This document shows, piece by piece, positions 40,453-49,876 of a stretch of DNA of 64,000 bases (its first letter is position 1; each line of letters begins with the position of its first letter). The stretch lies in NCBI RefSeq assembly GCF_039975415.1, contig NZ_JBDWHD010000011.1. One strand, 5' to 3'. A program made the translations under genes and the position numbers. This DNA comes from Ascidiaceihabitans sp039975415 (lineage in GTDB: Bacteria > Pseudomonadota > Alphaproteobacteria > Rhodobacterales > Rhodobacteraceae). Under the pieces are notes generated by a model. That model did no database searches and was not told the DNA's origin. It worked only from the letters and a program-made list of their open reading frames with translations.

Positions 40453-42423
40453 TCATTCCGCAGCCATTTTTTGCGCCACGGGTTGCACCGCCGCACTGCG
40501 AATATCCAACGTCGCGGAAATCGCACCTTTGCGACCGTCCTCATACGTCACTTCCGTGGTGGTCGAAACGTCAGTGGAGCCATTGTAGAGGGCATCAATA
40601 ATATCCGAGAACTTGTCCTCGATTATCCGGCGACGGACTTTTTGCGTCCGGGTCAGTTCGCCGTCGTCCGCGTCCAACTGCTTGTGCAACACAACAAAAC
40701 GATGGACCTGGCAGTCCGACAACATCTCGTCCTGCGCAACAGAGGCGTTGACCTCCTCAACATGGGACTGGATCGTTGCAACGACCTCAGGGTGTCCGGC
40801 CAGTTCCTGATAAGACGCATACGCAATGTTGTTGCGTTCCGCCCAGTTGCCGACTGCATTCAAGTCGATGTTGATAAAAGCCGTGCATTCATCGCGCTCA
40901 TTCCCGAACACAACCGCTTCCAGAATATTGGGGAAAAACTTAAGCTTGTTCTCGACATACTTAGGCGCAAACATCGACCCAGACGCCATTTTTCCCACAT
41001 CTTTTGCACGGTCAATGATGCGCAAGTGACCCGAGCTTTCTTCGATGAAACCCGCGTCTCCCGTCGCAACCCAACCTTCGGCATCTTTGGTGTCGGCGGT
41101 GCTGTCTGCGTTTTTGTAGTATTCAACAAAAACGCCGGGGCTTCGGTAAAACACCTCGCCATTGTCTGCGATACGCAGTTCAACACCGGGGCACTGCACA
41201 CCGACCGTATCAGATCGCACCTGGCCATCTGGTTGCGCTGTGATGAACACGGTGGCCTCGGTCTGACCGTAAAGCTGTTTCAGATTGATACCCAAAGACC
41301 GGTAAAAATCAAAAATTTCGGGCCCGATTGCCTCACCCGCAGTATAGCCGACGCGGACACGCGAAAATCCAAGGGTATTCTTCAATGGCCCGTACACCAT
41401 CAACTCGCCGATGTTGTACAACAGACGATCAGATGCGCTGACGCTTTCGCCGTCCAAAATCGCAGGTCCCACGCGACGTGCCACGCCCATGAAATAGTCA
41501 AACAGACGCTTTTTGAAAGGTGACGCGTCTTCCATGCGGATCATCACATTGGTCAACTGGGTCTCGAAAACGCGGGGCGGTGCGAAATAATAGGTTGGTC
41601 CGATTTCACGCAAATCTGTGTGCATGGTTTCGGCGCTTTCAGGGCAGTTTGTACAAAACCCTGTCCACAACGCCTGCCCCACAGAAAAGATAAAATCACC
41701 GACCCAAGCCATCGGCAGATAGGCCAAAATGCTATCAGACTGGCGCAAACCATCGAATTCGGATGACGATTTGGACGTCTCAATCACATTGCGGTTGGAC
41801 AAGACGACGCCCTTGGGCTTGCCGGTTGTGCCGGATGTGTAAAGCATCACGCAAGTGCTGTCGTAATCCAGCTTCGCGATGCGAGACTTCATCTCTGGCT
41901 CAAGGGCGCTGCGCTTGTCACGGCCCGCAGCCTGCACTGCACTATACTGCGTCAGGGCGGAATGATCGTATTTGCGCAGACCGCGTGGGTCCAGATAAAT
42001 CATAGCCTCGAAATCAGACAACTCTGCCTGAACTTCCATAACCTTATCGACCTGTTCCTGATCGCCTGCGATGACAAAACGCGCACCACAATGGGATAAG
42101 GTATATGCCATCTCCTCGGCGGCGGCGTCCTGATACAAGGGGACCGGAACCGCGCCGACCATTTGCGCGGCCATCATGGACCAATACAAATAGGGGCGAT
42201 TGCGCCCGATCACGGCGATAAAATCACCTTCTGCAACGCCGAGGTCCAACAAACCAAGCGCCAAGGCCTCAACCTCTTCGCAGGTTTGCGACCATGTCCA
42301 GCTTTGCCAGATGCCGAACTCTTTTTCACGATACGCAGGCGCGTTACCGAATTCGGATGCGTTGCGATACAAAAGCGCCGGTACGGACACCAGCCCGTTT
42401 GCGCCATCAGACGTTTTAGACAA
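40453..42423 (-). CDS. Long-chain acyl-CoA synthetase-like AMP-binding protein
   Basis: This 656-residue adenylate-forming enzyme would convert an imported acid to its CoA thioester. The nucleotide loop CVMLYTSGTTGKPKGVVLSNRN is intact (near residue 195-215). YGQTEATVFIT (A5, near 380), GWVATGDAGFI (A7) and RIIDRAKDVGKMASGSMFAPK (A8, hinge) follow in order, with the C-terminal Lys region LTRTQKVRRR. I set the start at TTG 42423, seven bases after GGGAGGAAG; the frame extends further upstream, but without a ribosome binding site. It leads the liv-type operon, and together with the PaaK-like protein at the operon's end it suggests uptake and CoA activation of carboxylic acids. Confidence 0.9.
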   Translation of the reverse strand: MSKTSDGANGLVSVPALLYRNASEFGNAPAYREKEFGIWQSWTWSQTCEEVEALALGLLDLGVAEGDFIAVIGRNRPYLYWSMMAAQMVGAVPVPLYQDAAAEEMAYTLSHCGARFVIAGDQEQVDKVMEVQAELSDFEAMIYLDPRGLRKYDHSALTQYSAVQAAGRDKRSALEPEMKSRIAKLDYDSTCVMLYTSGTTGKPKGVVLSNRNVIETSKSSSEFDGLRQSDSILAYLPMAWVGDFIFSVGQALWTGFCTNCPESAETMHTDLREIGPTYYFAPPRVFETQLTNVMIRMEDASPFKKRLFDYFMGVARRVGPAILDGESVSASDRLLYNIGELMVYGPLKNTLGFSRVRVGYTAGEAIGPEIFDFYRSLGINLKQLYGQTEATVFITAQPDGQVRSDTVGVQCPGVELRIADNGEVFYRSPGVFVEYYKNADSTADTKDAEGWVATGDAGFIEESSGHLRIIDRAKDVGKMASGSMFAPKYVENKLKFFPNILEAVVFGNERDECTAFINIDLNAVGNWAERNNIAYASYQELAGHPEVVATIQSHVEEVNASVAQDEMLSDCQVHRFVVLHKQLDADDGELTRTQKVRRRIIEDKFSDIIDALYNGSTDVSTTTEVTYEDGRKGAISATLDIRSAAVQPVAQKMAAE

Positions 42424-42718
42424 TTCTACTTCCTCCCAAACCAACCACTCCCACGGTCGGCCCCGATCGCTCAGGCGATTCTTTGATCCCCCAAGGATGA
42501 TGAGAACAGACTGGGCGTCAACTTTTTCCTGAAGTTTTCCCAAACCTTTCGAATTGTAACAGGGCAAAATCGACGCTTGATCTTAAGCGGAACAGCCCCT
42601 CACAGTACCAGCACCCGACTGCGCCCAAAGGGCAAAGACGGGGACGTGTCATGCGCGTCAGCGCCCCTTTTCTTCAAACAGCCACATCAAAGCATGTGCA
42701 TCACACAGGGTCCAAGCA

Positions 42719-44626
42719 TTGCCCCAAACCCGTTCAGACACACAGACGTTGACTGCCGCAGGCCTCAATCTGATCGGGCAGGCTTTGACCATTTACGACC
42801 ACGACCTGAAACTTGCGGTATGCAACGCACCGTTCCAGCAAATGTTCAATTTACCCGACAAGCTTGTGACACCCGGCGCTACGTTTGAGGAAACAATTCA
42901 CCACCTTGCGACACTGGGCGAATATGGGCCTGTCGACGATGTCGACGACTTTGTGCGTGAACGCGCCGAAGTGGCCCGCGCATTTCACCCCCACTACATG
43001 GAACGCACCCGCGCGAACGGACGCACAATTTCTGTCGAAGGATCACCCCTGCCAAACGGCGGATGGGTGACAGTCTACACCGACATAACACCCAGCAAAC
43101 AACAAGAGGCGCTTTTGCGCGCACGTTCCGAAGAACTTTCGGATCAGGTGTTGGCACATGCAGAAGAACTGGCCTCGACCAACCGTGCGCTTGCCGCAAC
43201 TGTAGGGGCGCTCGAAGAAACAAAGCGCCACCTGACCGATCTCGAAGCGCGGACCCGCCTGACAACCGAAATGATGCCCGCGCATATCGCGCATGTCAGC
43301 AAAGGCGGGCACTATACATTCTCCAACAACCGCCTGTCCGGCATCGTGCCAGGTCGCCCCAGCGATATCCTGGGACACCATATTGCAGACATTCTTGGGC
43401 CATTCATTTATGCCCGCATCGAAGATCAGCTTGCCTTGGCCTATGCGGGACAGGACGCATTGACCGAATTCACAGACGTAGACAGCGCCCGCAGGATCAG
43501 GGTGGCCTTTGCGCCAGATGCAAACGGCGGGGCCTATATTCTATCGACAGACGTGACAGAAGAAACCCAAGCCCGTGTCGCCCTTCAGCAATCACGCAGG
43601 CGCGCATTGGCCGCGCAGCTGACATCGGGATTGGCGCATGACTTTTCCAATCTTTTGACGATTATCCTTGGGCTACAATCCAAGCTGGCCCGTATGGGCA
43701 CTCTGCCCGACGACGCCCATCCCTTGGTTGAAGGCACAATGGCAGCCGCAAAACGCGGCGGGCAACTGCTTGGAAGTATTGCCGACATGACGGGACAGCG
43801 CATTCCACGCCCGCGTGCCACGCATCTGGAAAGCTTGTTGCAAGACTTGCAAACCCTCACAGAGCCTACGCTGCCACACGGTGTGACACTGTCGATCCAC
43901 AACGCAGGGCCGCAATCGCCTGTGTTGGTCGATCCAGGTGCCGTTCAAGACAGCCTTGTCAATTTGATCCTGAACGCCCGCGATGCTTGTGGGGCAGCAG
44001 GAGAAATCACTTTGGACGTTGAAACGGTGCAGGACACATGGATTGACTTTACTGTCAGCGACACCGGTTCCGGATTTTCTGACGCGGCACTGGAGCAGGC
44101 ATTTGATCCGTTTTTCAGCACCAAAGGCAGCGAAGGATCCGGGCTGGGATTGCCCATGGTCTATGACATCACCAAACTGGCGGGTGGCGATGTGCGTGTG
44201 CGCAATACAGCAAAAGGCGGGGCAGCGGTACATATGCGTTTGCCGCTCAGGTATAGCCCCTCCACCCAAGGTGGATTGGCCTTGCTGGTCGAAGACAACA
44301 GCGCGTTGCGGGATCTTTACCGCGAAATGTTGATGAACCTGCGCTTCTCGGTCATTGAGGCGACCAGTGTCGACGAAGCTGTAGCGCTTGTCGCTGACTT
44401 GCCTGATATCGCATTGGTGCTGTCGGACATTCGATTGGAAGGACAAGCGACAGGTCTGGATTTGGCGGACAGATTGAAAGCCGCGCAAATTCCGGTAATT
44501 TTGATGACTTCGCTTCCAATGTCGGACCCTTTGCACCAAACCGCACAAAAGTGCGCTCCGGTGTTGTGCAAACCTTTTGACGAGGCCGCCCTGAAAATCC
44601 TGTTGACCCCGAAAGCTGCGACATGA
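42719..44626 (+). CDS. PAS-domain hybrid sensor histidine kinase
   Basis: This soluble 635-residue kinase has no membrane helices. A PAS domain lies at about 12-125 (LTIYDHDLKLAVCNAPFQQM). A coiled coil at about 128-180 and a second PAS-like segment follow. The HisKA H-box LTSGLAHDFSNLLTIILGLQ is near residue 305, the N-box NLILNARDAC near 420, and G-boxes DTGSGFSD and GSGLGLPMVYD follow. A C-terminal receiver has its phosphoacceptor Asp in LVLSDIRLEG near 570 and Lys in LCKPFDE. The start is TTG 42719 with AGGG upstream. It would sense a cytosolic signal and phosphorylate its own receiver and perhaps the following regulator, with which it overlaps by four bases. Confidence 0.88.
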   Translation: MPQTRSDTQTLTAAGLNLIGQALTIYDHDLKLAVCNAPFQQMFNLPDKLVTPGATFEETIHHLATLGEYGPVDDVDDFVRERAEVARAFHPHYMERTRANGRTISVEGSPLPNGGWVTVYTDITPSKQQEALLRARSEELSDQVLAHAEELASTNRALAATVGALEETKRHLTDLEARTRLTTEMMPAHIAHVSKGGHYTFSNNRLSGIVPGRPSDILGHHIADILGPFIYARIEDQLALAYAGQDALTEFTDVDSARRIRVAFAPDANGGAYILSTDVTEETQARVALQQSRRRALAAQLTSGLAHDFSNLLTIILGLQSKLARMGTLPDDAHPLVEGTMAAAKRGGQLLGSIADMTGQRIPRPRATHLESLLQDLQTLTEPTLPHGVTLSIHNAGPQSPVLVDPGAVQDSLVNLILNARDACGAAGEITLDVETVQDTWIDFTVSDTGSGFSDAALEQAFDPFFSTKGSEGSGLGLPMVYDITKLAGGDVRVRNTAKGGAAVHMRLPLRYSPSTQGGLALLVEDNSALRDLYREMLMNLRFSVIEATSVDEAVALVADLPDIALVLSDIRLEGQATGLDLADRLKAAQIPVILMTSLPMSDPLHQTAQKCAPVLCKPFDEAALKILLTPKAAT

Positions 44627-45324
44627 CCAAACCACTGGTAACTATTCTGGACGACGAACCTGCCATCCGGACAATGCTGGCCGATGCATTGGAAGACGCC
44701 GGGTTTCGAACGATCGGGTTCGGGCGGGCGCGTGAATTTGAAGCCGCCCTAAAGCACCAGACACCGGATGTGTGCCTTGTGGATCTGTCGCTGCCCGACA
44801 CAGACGGGCTGACGGTGGTGCATAAGTTGGCACTGGAAAAAGGGGCCATCGTCATCATCATATCGGGGCGCGCCAAGGTGCAGGACAAAGTGACCGGACT
44901 GGAACTGGGGGCGGATGATTACATCATCAAACCCTTCGATCCGGCCGAAGTCGTGGCCCGCATCAGGGCGCGGCTGCGATCTAGCAAAGCAGAACAACAA
45001 AGCAGTAACTCAGCCATCTTCAACGGATGGGTGGCCCATTTCGACAGCTATCTCTTGATCGATGCGCAGGGGGTTGAGACACCGTTTTCACATGCAGAAG
45101 GCGAAGTGCTACGCCTGTTTCTCAATAGCCCGAAGCGTCTGATCAGCCGCAGCCAAATGCAGCAAAGCCTTGGGGGGGCCGCTGGCGAAAGCTTTGACCG
45201 TGCCATGGATGTACGAATCTCACGATTACGGACAAAATTGCGCGAAGATCCCAAAAACCCACAATTGATAAAGACGATCTATGGGGCAGGATACATCTTC
45301 CTCGGCGACGTCAGTTGGACATAA
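44623..45324 (+). CDS. OmpR/PhoB-family response regulator
   Basis: This 233-residue regulator has a receiver domain (residues 3-118) with the acidic pair LDDEPAIR, phosphoacceptor Asp in VCLVDLSLPDTDG (near residue 53), Thr/Ser switch ISGRA and Lys in IIKPFDPAE. A winged-helix effector follows from about 135 (RLISRSQMQQ, AMDVRISRLRTKLREDPKNP, IYGAGYIFLG). Its ATG overlaps the kinase stop, so the two form a coupled two-component pair. The pair is divergent from the acyl-CoA synthetase/liv operon (295-base gap), a plausible target. Confidence 0.92.
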   Translation: MTKPLVTILDDEPAIRTMLADALEDAGFRTIGFGRAREFEAALKHQTPDVCLVDLSLPDTDGLTVVHKLALEKGAIVIIISGRAKVQDKVTGLELGADDYIIKPFDPAEVVARIRARLRSSKAEQQSSNSAIFNGWVAHFDSYLLIDAQGVETPFSHAEGEVLRLFLNSPKRLISRSQMQQSLGGAAGESFDRAMDVRISRLRTKLREDPKNPQLIKTIYGAGYIFLGDVSWT

Positions 45325-45338
45325 GGGCCAGGGCGCAG

Positions 45339-45393
45339 TTTCTTTTCGCCAAAAATATCCCGGGGGAGTCCGTAGGACGGGGGCAGAGCCCCC
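45339..45393 (+). repeat. Dispersed intergenic palindrome, family A, copy 4
   Basis: TTTCTTTTCGCCAAAAATAT, then CCCGGGGGAGTCCGTAGGAC, then GGGGGCAGAGCCCCC. The first 35 bases are nearly identical to copy 1. It starts 15 bases after the response regulator stop. Confidence 0.85.
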
Positions 45394-45428
45394 TTCACAT
45401 CGCCAAAATCGCTGCTAGAATCACGACA

Positions 45429-45656
45429 ATGCTCGACGTTGTCCTATATCGCCTTGGCCGCGCAGCCAGACCGCATTTCTACCGGGTGGAAATCGCAATG
45501 AACCTGTTTTCAGAAGTTTCGGTGTTGCGCGAATGGGGCATGCAAGGCGGTGCCCCCCGCGAGGTCATCACCTGCTATGGCAATCTGCGCGATGCGTCGG
45601 TCGCTGCGGATACGTTCCGCAAAAAGGCTTTGAAACGCGGATATGAACGCGGTTAA
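45429..45656 (+). CDS. WGR-domain small protein
   Basis: This 75-residue protein is little more than one WGR domain (PF05406): FYRVEIAMNLFSEVSVLREW (residues about 16-35) with the W-G core in LREWGMQGG, followed by a conserved C-terminal helix (ASVAADTFRKKALKRGYERG). WGR domains bind nucleic acids in PARPs and in some bacterial proteins. A single-domain form is common in alphaproteobacteria but its function is unclear. It overlaps the stop of the convergent amidohydrolase by four bases. Confidence 0.85.
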   Translation: MLDVVLYRLGRAARPHFYRVEIAMNLFSEVSVLREWGMQGGAPREVITCYGNLRDASVAADTFRKKALKRGYERG

Positions 45657-46840
45657 AGCGCTGAAACCGCATCTGCCAGAACAGACAAGCCCGCGACCAG
45701 ATCCTTGCGCTCAGTGTCTTCCGCAAAATCGTGGCTGATCCCGTCAATCGATGGCACAAACACCATTGCCACAGGCATAAGACGCGCCACATTTGTAGCG
45801 TCGTGCAATGCCCCTGACGGCATCGTTTGCCAGGCATTTGGCGCGGCACGTTGCGCCGCCAGCTCCAACGCGCCGCGCAAACGCGCATCCATCGCGACAG
45901 GCTCAAGCCCAAGCATGTCGCCGAACTCAACCGTAAATCCACCAGCCTCAGCCACTTCAATGGCGGTGTCGCGCACAATCTTTTCCATCTGCGTCAGACG
46001 CTGCACATCCGCGTCACGCCATTGCATCGAAAACGTCGCACGGCCTGGTACAATTGACGACGCATTGGGGTGCAATGTGACATGCCCGATGGTCCAAACC
46101 GTTTGTGGCGTTACAACATTGCGAAACCGATCATTCAGCACTGCATTGAATTGTGACACAGCCTGAAAAGCGTCGCGGCGCAGCGCCATGGGTGTAGTCC
46201 CTGCGTGGTTTTGCTGCCCTCCAAAAGTGATCTTCATATCGCGAATACCCACGATGTCTGTCACAACACCAATCTGTAATCCACCTTGGTCCAGCGCCGG
46301 ACCTTGTTCGATGTGCATTTCAATGAACCCGGTAAATCGGGACGGATCAACATGCGCACCCGCAACCGAAGCCATGGCTTTTCGCGCGTCCCCCAAAGCC
46401 ACACCCGAATGATCGGTCAACTGATCCGCCATATCCAAAGACAACAGGCCAGACCAAACCGCACTTCCTGTTGTCACGCCAAACCGGCCCTCTTCATCCT
46501 GAAAGGAAACCACAGACACAGCAGGGCCGCCTTGTTCACGAGACGCCCGCGCAATTTCAAGCGCTGCAACAACACCCAAGGCGCCGTCCAGCCAACCGCC
46601 TTCGGGCTGGCTGTCGCTATGTGACCCCAGCAAAAGGGATGGACCATCGACCAAACCGAACAGATTGCCCATCGCATCGAACACCGGCGTCAATCCTGCG
46701 TCCTCCATCCGCGTCGCCAACCAGTGACGCGCCGCAATGTCTGCGTCCGAATACGCAGGGCGCACAACCCCGGTGCCTTGCGCCCCAAAGCTGCGCAGGT
46801 GGTCCAGATCTTGCAAAAAACGGTCTGCATCAACGATCAT
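45653..46840 (-). CDS. Zn-dependent M20-family amidohydrolase (allantoate/N-carbamoyl amidohydrolase type)
   Basis: This 395-residue hydrolase resembles allantoate amidohydrolases, N-carbamoyl-L-amino-acid hydrolases and hydantoin-utilisation proteins. Metal-binding residues appear in LLLGSHSDSQPEGGWLDGAL (His near 73, Asp in the WLDGAL segment near 84) and FQDEEGRFG (Glu near 119-120), and the dimerisation segment FIEMHIEQGPALDQ (near 182) carries another metal His. The substrate is a carbamoyl- or ureido-compound; purine or pyrimidine degradation or hydantoin metabolism are the options. I chose ATG 46840; the open frame reaching back to 47704 is antisense to the Hsp70 gene. It is divergent from the Hsp70 gene. 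Confidence 0.88.
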   Translation of the reverse strand: MIVDADRFLQDLDHLRSFGAQGTGVVRPAYSDADIAARHWLATRMEDAGLTPVFDAMGNLFGLVDGPSLLLGSHSDSQPEGGWLDGALGVVAALEIARASREQGGPAVSVVSFQDEEGRFGVTTGSAVWSGLLSLDMADQLTDHSGVALGDARKAMASVAGAHVDPSRFTGFIEMHIEQGPALDQGGLQIGVVTDIVGIRDMKITFGGQQNHAGTTPMALRRDAFQAVSQFNAVLNDRFRNVVTPQTVWTIGHVTLHPNASSIVPGRATFSMQWRDADVQRLTQMEKIVRDTAIEVAEAGGFTVEFGDMLGLEPVAMDARLRGALELAAQRAAPNAWQTMPSGALHDATNVARLMPVAMVFVPSIDGISHDFAEDTERKDLVAGLSVLADAVSAL

Positions 46841-46927
46841 TTGGCGCAATTCCTTTGGATTGGTTGACCCGGTGAGACGGGCAGTAAATAACGAAGGCAC
46901 ACTAACCGCGCATGCAAAGGCCTGTCT

Positions 46928-48631
46928 ATGGAACATCCACCCATCGGGATTGATCTGGGAACAACAAATTCGCTGATTGCGGTCTTTGAGAACGGGGCGC
47001 CGCGACTGTTGTCCAATGTTTTGGGCCATCCACTGACCCCGTCCGTGGTGTCCATGGATGGCAAGGACGTGTTGGTCGGTGAAGCGGGCCGCGACCGTTT
47101 GGCCACGCATCCACGCGACACGGCGGCGGCCTTCAAGCGATCCATGGGGACCGACAAAGTGTTTTCGTTGGGTGGCAAACGCCTGCGTGCAGAGGAATTG
47201 TCTGCGTTGGTTCTGCGCAAGCTGAAAGAAGACGCGGAACAGGCCTTGGGGATGCCCATCCGCGATGTGGTTGTGTCGGTACCGGCCTACTTCAACCAAT
47301 CCCAACGCCAAGCGACGATGGCGGCTTGCGCTATGTGCGAATTGAACCCCGTACGGTTGGTCAATGAACCGACAGCTGCGGCATTGGCGTATGGCTTGCA
47401 AGACCGGGACGGCGAAAGCCAGTTTCTGGTGTTCGATCTTGGCGGCGGTACATTTGATGTGACCGTATTGGAACATTTTGATGGTGTGATGGAAGTCAAA
47501 GCCTCGTCTGGCGACGCCTTTTTGGGCGGAGAAGATTTTTCCGAAGCCTTGGCCAAAGGGCTGGCCGACAAGATCAACAGCCCATGGGCCAAACTCGGCA
47601 GCGATGACCAGAACCAGTTGCGCTTTGTGGCCGATGGGCTGAAACGGCGTCTGGGGACAGCGGACAGCCACGACGTCACCTTGAAACTTGGCGGCGAAAG
47701 CCACGATCTGACAATCACCCGCACCTTCTTTGAAACTGCGTGCTCCGGTCTATTGAAGCGGCTGTTGCGCCCGATTGAACGCTGCTTTTATGACAGCAAT
47801 GAAAGCATGGAGACGCTGGACCGTGTCGTTTTTGTCGGCGGTGCCACCCGCATGCCGATGATCCGCCAACTGGTGGCCCGGCAATTCAAAAAACTGCCTG
47901 ATATGTCCATTGATCCGGATCACGCCGTGGCACTTGGGGCCGCCATTCAAGCGGGGCTTGTCGCTGAAGACCGCGCATTGGACGATGTGGTCATGACAGA
48001 TGTTAGCCCTTTTTCCGTCGGCATCGAAACCGCAACCCAATTGCGCGACGGATCTTCCATGGAAGGGTTCTTTACCCCAATTATTGAACGTAATACTGCC
48101 CTGCCCGCCAGCCGCGAGCGGTCATTTTCCACTATGGCGGACAACCAGACGGTGCTTGGGGTTGATGTCTATCAGGGCGAAGCCCCAATGGTGTATGACA
48201 ACGTCCATCTGGGGCGTTTCGACCTGACGGTGCCCCGCGCCAAGGCCGGCATGGAAAGCATGATGGTGCGGATCACCTACGATCCGTCCGGTCTGATCGA
48301 CGTGGAAGCCGTATCCACATCAACCGGCAAAAAAGCAGGTGTTGTGATCCGTGACAACGTCGTGGGCCTTAGCGACGCTGACATAAAGTCCAAGCTGAAA
48401 GCGATGCAAAAACTAAAGCTGCACCCGCGTGAAGATGAAGAAAACACAGCCCTTCTGGCGCGGATCAAACGCCTTTATGAAATGGCGTCCGGCGATGATC
48501 GCACCATGGTGCAAAATCTGTTGGTTGAATTCGAAACCGCATTGACCAAACAAGACCCTGACCTGATTGAAACGACCCGCGGCGAAATCTCCGAGGTCCT
48601 GAACCGCATCGACGACTACTATGTCAGCTAA
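46928..48631 (+). CDS. Hsp70-family protein of the HscC type
   Basis: This 567-residue chaperone ATPase is shorter than DnaK (about 638). The nucleotide-binding domain has IGIDLGTTNSLIAVFENG (residues 6-23), VVVSVPAYFNQSQRQA (115-130), LVNEPTAAALAYGL (about 143-156), VFDLGGGTFDVTVLE (about 165-179) and VVFVGGATRMPMIRQ (about 299). A short substrate domain follows, and there is no long C-terminal lid or acidic tail like that of DnaK. That is the layout of HscC, a specialised Hsp70 that works with its own J-proteins. The next gene overlaps it by eleven bases and encodes a J-like protein, as expected. Confidence 0.9.
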   Translation: MEHPPIGIDLGTTNSLIAVFENGAPRLLSNVLGHPLTPSVVSMDGKDVLVGEAGRDRLATHPRDTAAAFKRSMGTDKVFSLGGKRLRAEELSALVLRKLKEDAEQALGMPIRDVVVSVPAYFNQSQRQATMAACAMCELNPVRLVNEPTAAALAYGLQDRDGESQFLVFDLGGGTFDVTVLEHFDGVMEVKASSGDAFLGGEDFSEALAKGLADKINSPWAKLGSDDQNQLRFVADGLKRRLGTADSHDVTLKLGGESHDLTITRTFFETACSGLLKRLLRPIERCFYDSNESMETLDRVVFVGGATRMPMIRQLVARQFKKLPDMSIDPDHAVALGAAIQAGLVAEDRALDDVVMTDVSPFSVGIETATQLRDGSSMEGFFTPIIERNTALPASRERSFSTMADNQTVLGVDVYQGEAPMVYDNVHLGRFDLTVPRAKAGMESMMVRITYDPSGLIDVEAVSTSTGKKAGVVIRDNVVGLSDADIKSKLKAMQKLKLHPREDEENTALLARIKRLYEMASGDDRTMVQNLLVEFETALTKQDPDLIETTRGEISEVLNRIDDYYVS

Positions 48632-49799
48632 ATGGCCGTGGTCCGAATTGGATCTGGACGGGCGAACCGATGTGCGATCGGTCAAACGCGCCTACGCCCA
48701 AAAACTAAAAACCATCGACCGCAACGACGCCAATGTCTTTCAAAGCCTGCGCACGGCCTTCGATGAGGCAAAGTTTCTAGCCAGCCCAAGCCCCAAAAAA
48801 CCCAGCATGCGGCAAGCAGCAAACGGGGTGGAAACCGTGCCTGGCGTTGTGTCTTACACCTTAGATTTCGACGACCTTCCGGCAGCATCGCAGCCCGAAC
48901 AAGACCCCAACCCGCAATCCGAAGGACCTGACCTTTCCAAGGCGCCACCGGAGGACTTGGACACAGAAGACACAATCGTTCCCCTTCCTACCGCCCCCCT
49001 TCCTACCGCGATGTCGACCGCATCCAACCCTTGGTCCAAACCAGAAGAAGAACCACAAAGCGACGCGGACAAAGAAGCCGATTTTTTCCGGGATCTCGCA
49101 GCAACTTATAACACAGGCGTGTGGAAGCTGACCCCGCTTCAAAACTTACTTGAACGCGACATCGCCATGGATCGTGGCGTACGGGATCACGCAGAATATC
49201 TATTGTTTGACCGTCTGCGCGAAGCTGTTGTGGAAGAGGGACGTTCCATTTCGCAAGGTGTCGCTAAGCTGATGGAACAGAACTTTGGATGGGCCAGCGA
49301 CGGCGTTCGGTTCAACAAGAAATTTGGCTGGCATGAAGGCTCTGAGCTGGTGGCCTATGACGTTGCGCGGGCCGTGCAATCGCAAAACGTCAAAGCCCAA
49401 CCGCGCCCACAAAAGACACCGCTACATGCCAAGCGTGCCCGCATTTTCATGTGTTTGATTATGTATATGGGGGGCGTTTTTGTTCTTTATCCAGATGGAC
49501 TTACGGCGGAAACCTTTCTGTTCGGAACCTTCGTTGCAGCCATCAGTTTTGGCATCATTTGGTGTTTCGTTTTGTTCCTCTATCACTGGGGCAACGCCCT
49601 GATCAGCGCGGTTCGTCGAATTGGTATGATCGACCGATACATCACACGGGTTTGGCAAGCGTCCGTGGAACGCGCCGCATGGTTCGACCGCATTGACACG
49701 GTCCTTCACTTGCCGGGTCCAAGGTCTACAATGTTGTTTAGCGTCTCCTGCGCAGTGACGCTTTTGGTGCTGATCTCTTGGGGTCTGTCGCGAATTTAA
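48621..49799 (+). CDS. Membrane protein with an N-terminal J-like domain lacking HPD
   Basis: This 392-residue protein starts MSAKWPWSELDLDGRTDVRS and continues with VKRAYAQKLKTIDRNDANVF then QSLRTAFDEAKFLA, a J-domain-like pair of helices. The invariant His-Pro-Asp that stimulates Hsp70 ATPase is replaced by Ile-Asp-Arg. A long acidic, Pro-rich linker covers about 55-150. A folded segment rich in Trp and acidic residues lies at about 150-250. Two hydrophobic helices (about 277-295 and 300-325) and a final one near 370-392 anchor it in the membrane. It overlaps the Hsp70 gene by eleven bases and is very probably its partner. Its function is not known to me. Confidence 0.78.
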   Translation: MSAKWPWSELDLDGRTDVRSVKRAYAQKLKTIDRNDANVFQSLRTAFDEAKFLASPSPKKPSMRQAANGVETVPGVVSYTLDFDDLPAASQPEQDPNPQSEGPDLSKAPPEDLDTEDTIVPLPTAPLPTAMSTASNPWSKPEEEPQSDADKEADFFRDLAATYNTGVWKLTPLQNLLERDIAMDRGVRDHAEYLLFDRLREAVVEEGRSISQGVAKLMEQNFGWASDGVRFNKKFGWHEGSELVAYDVARAVQSQNVKAQPRPQKTPLHAKRARIFMCLIMYMGGVFVLYPDGLTAETFLFGTFVAAISFGIIWCFVLFLYHWGNALISAVRRIGMIDRYITRVWQASVERAAWFDRIDTVLHLPGPRSTMLFSVSCAVTLLVLISWGLSRI

Positions 49800-49820
49800 C
49801 GGTCTGATGCTACGTCAAAA

Positions 49821-49858
49821 ACAAAGATGGCGCAGAGTGTCCCCCGCGCCATCTTTGT
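49821..49858. terminator. Bidirectional terminator between the J-like gene and the formate dehydrogenase gene
   Basis: ACAAAGATGGCGC (49821-49833) and GCGCCATCTTTGT (49846-49858) form a perfect 13-bp stem around a 12-base loop. The flanking A/T bases allow it to stop transcription from both convergent genes. Confidence 0.75.
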
Positions 49859-49876
49859 AAATTTTTCCGTGTAGGA

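Noticed and set aside
46841..47704. 288-codon N-terminal extension of the amidohydrolase
   Set aside because: It is antisense to the Hsp70 gene. The M20 domain starts at 46840.
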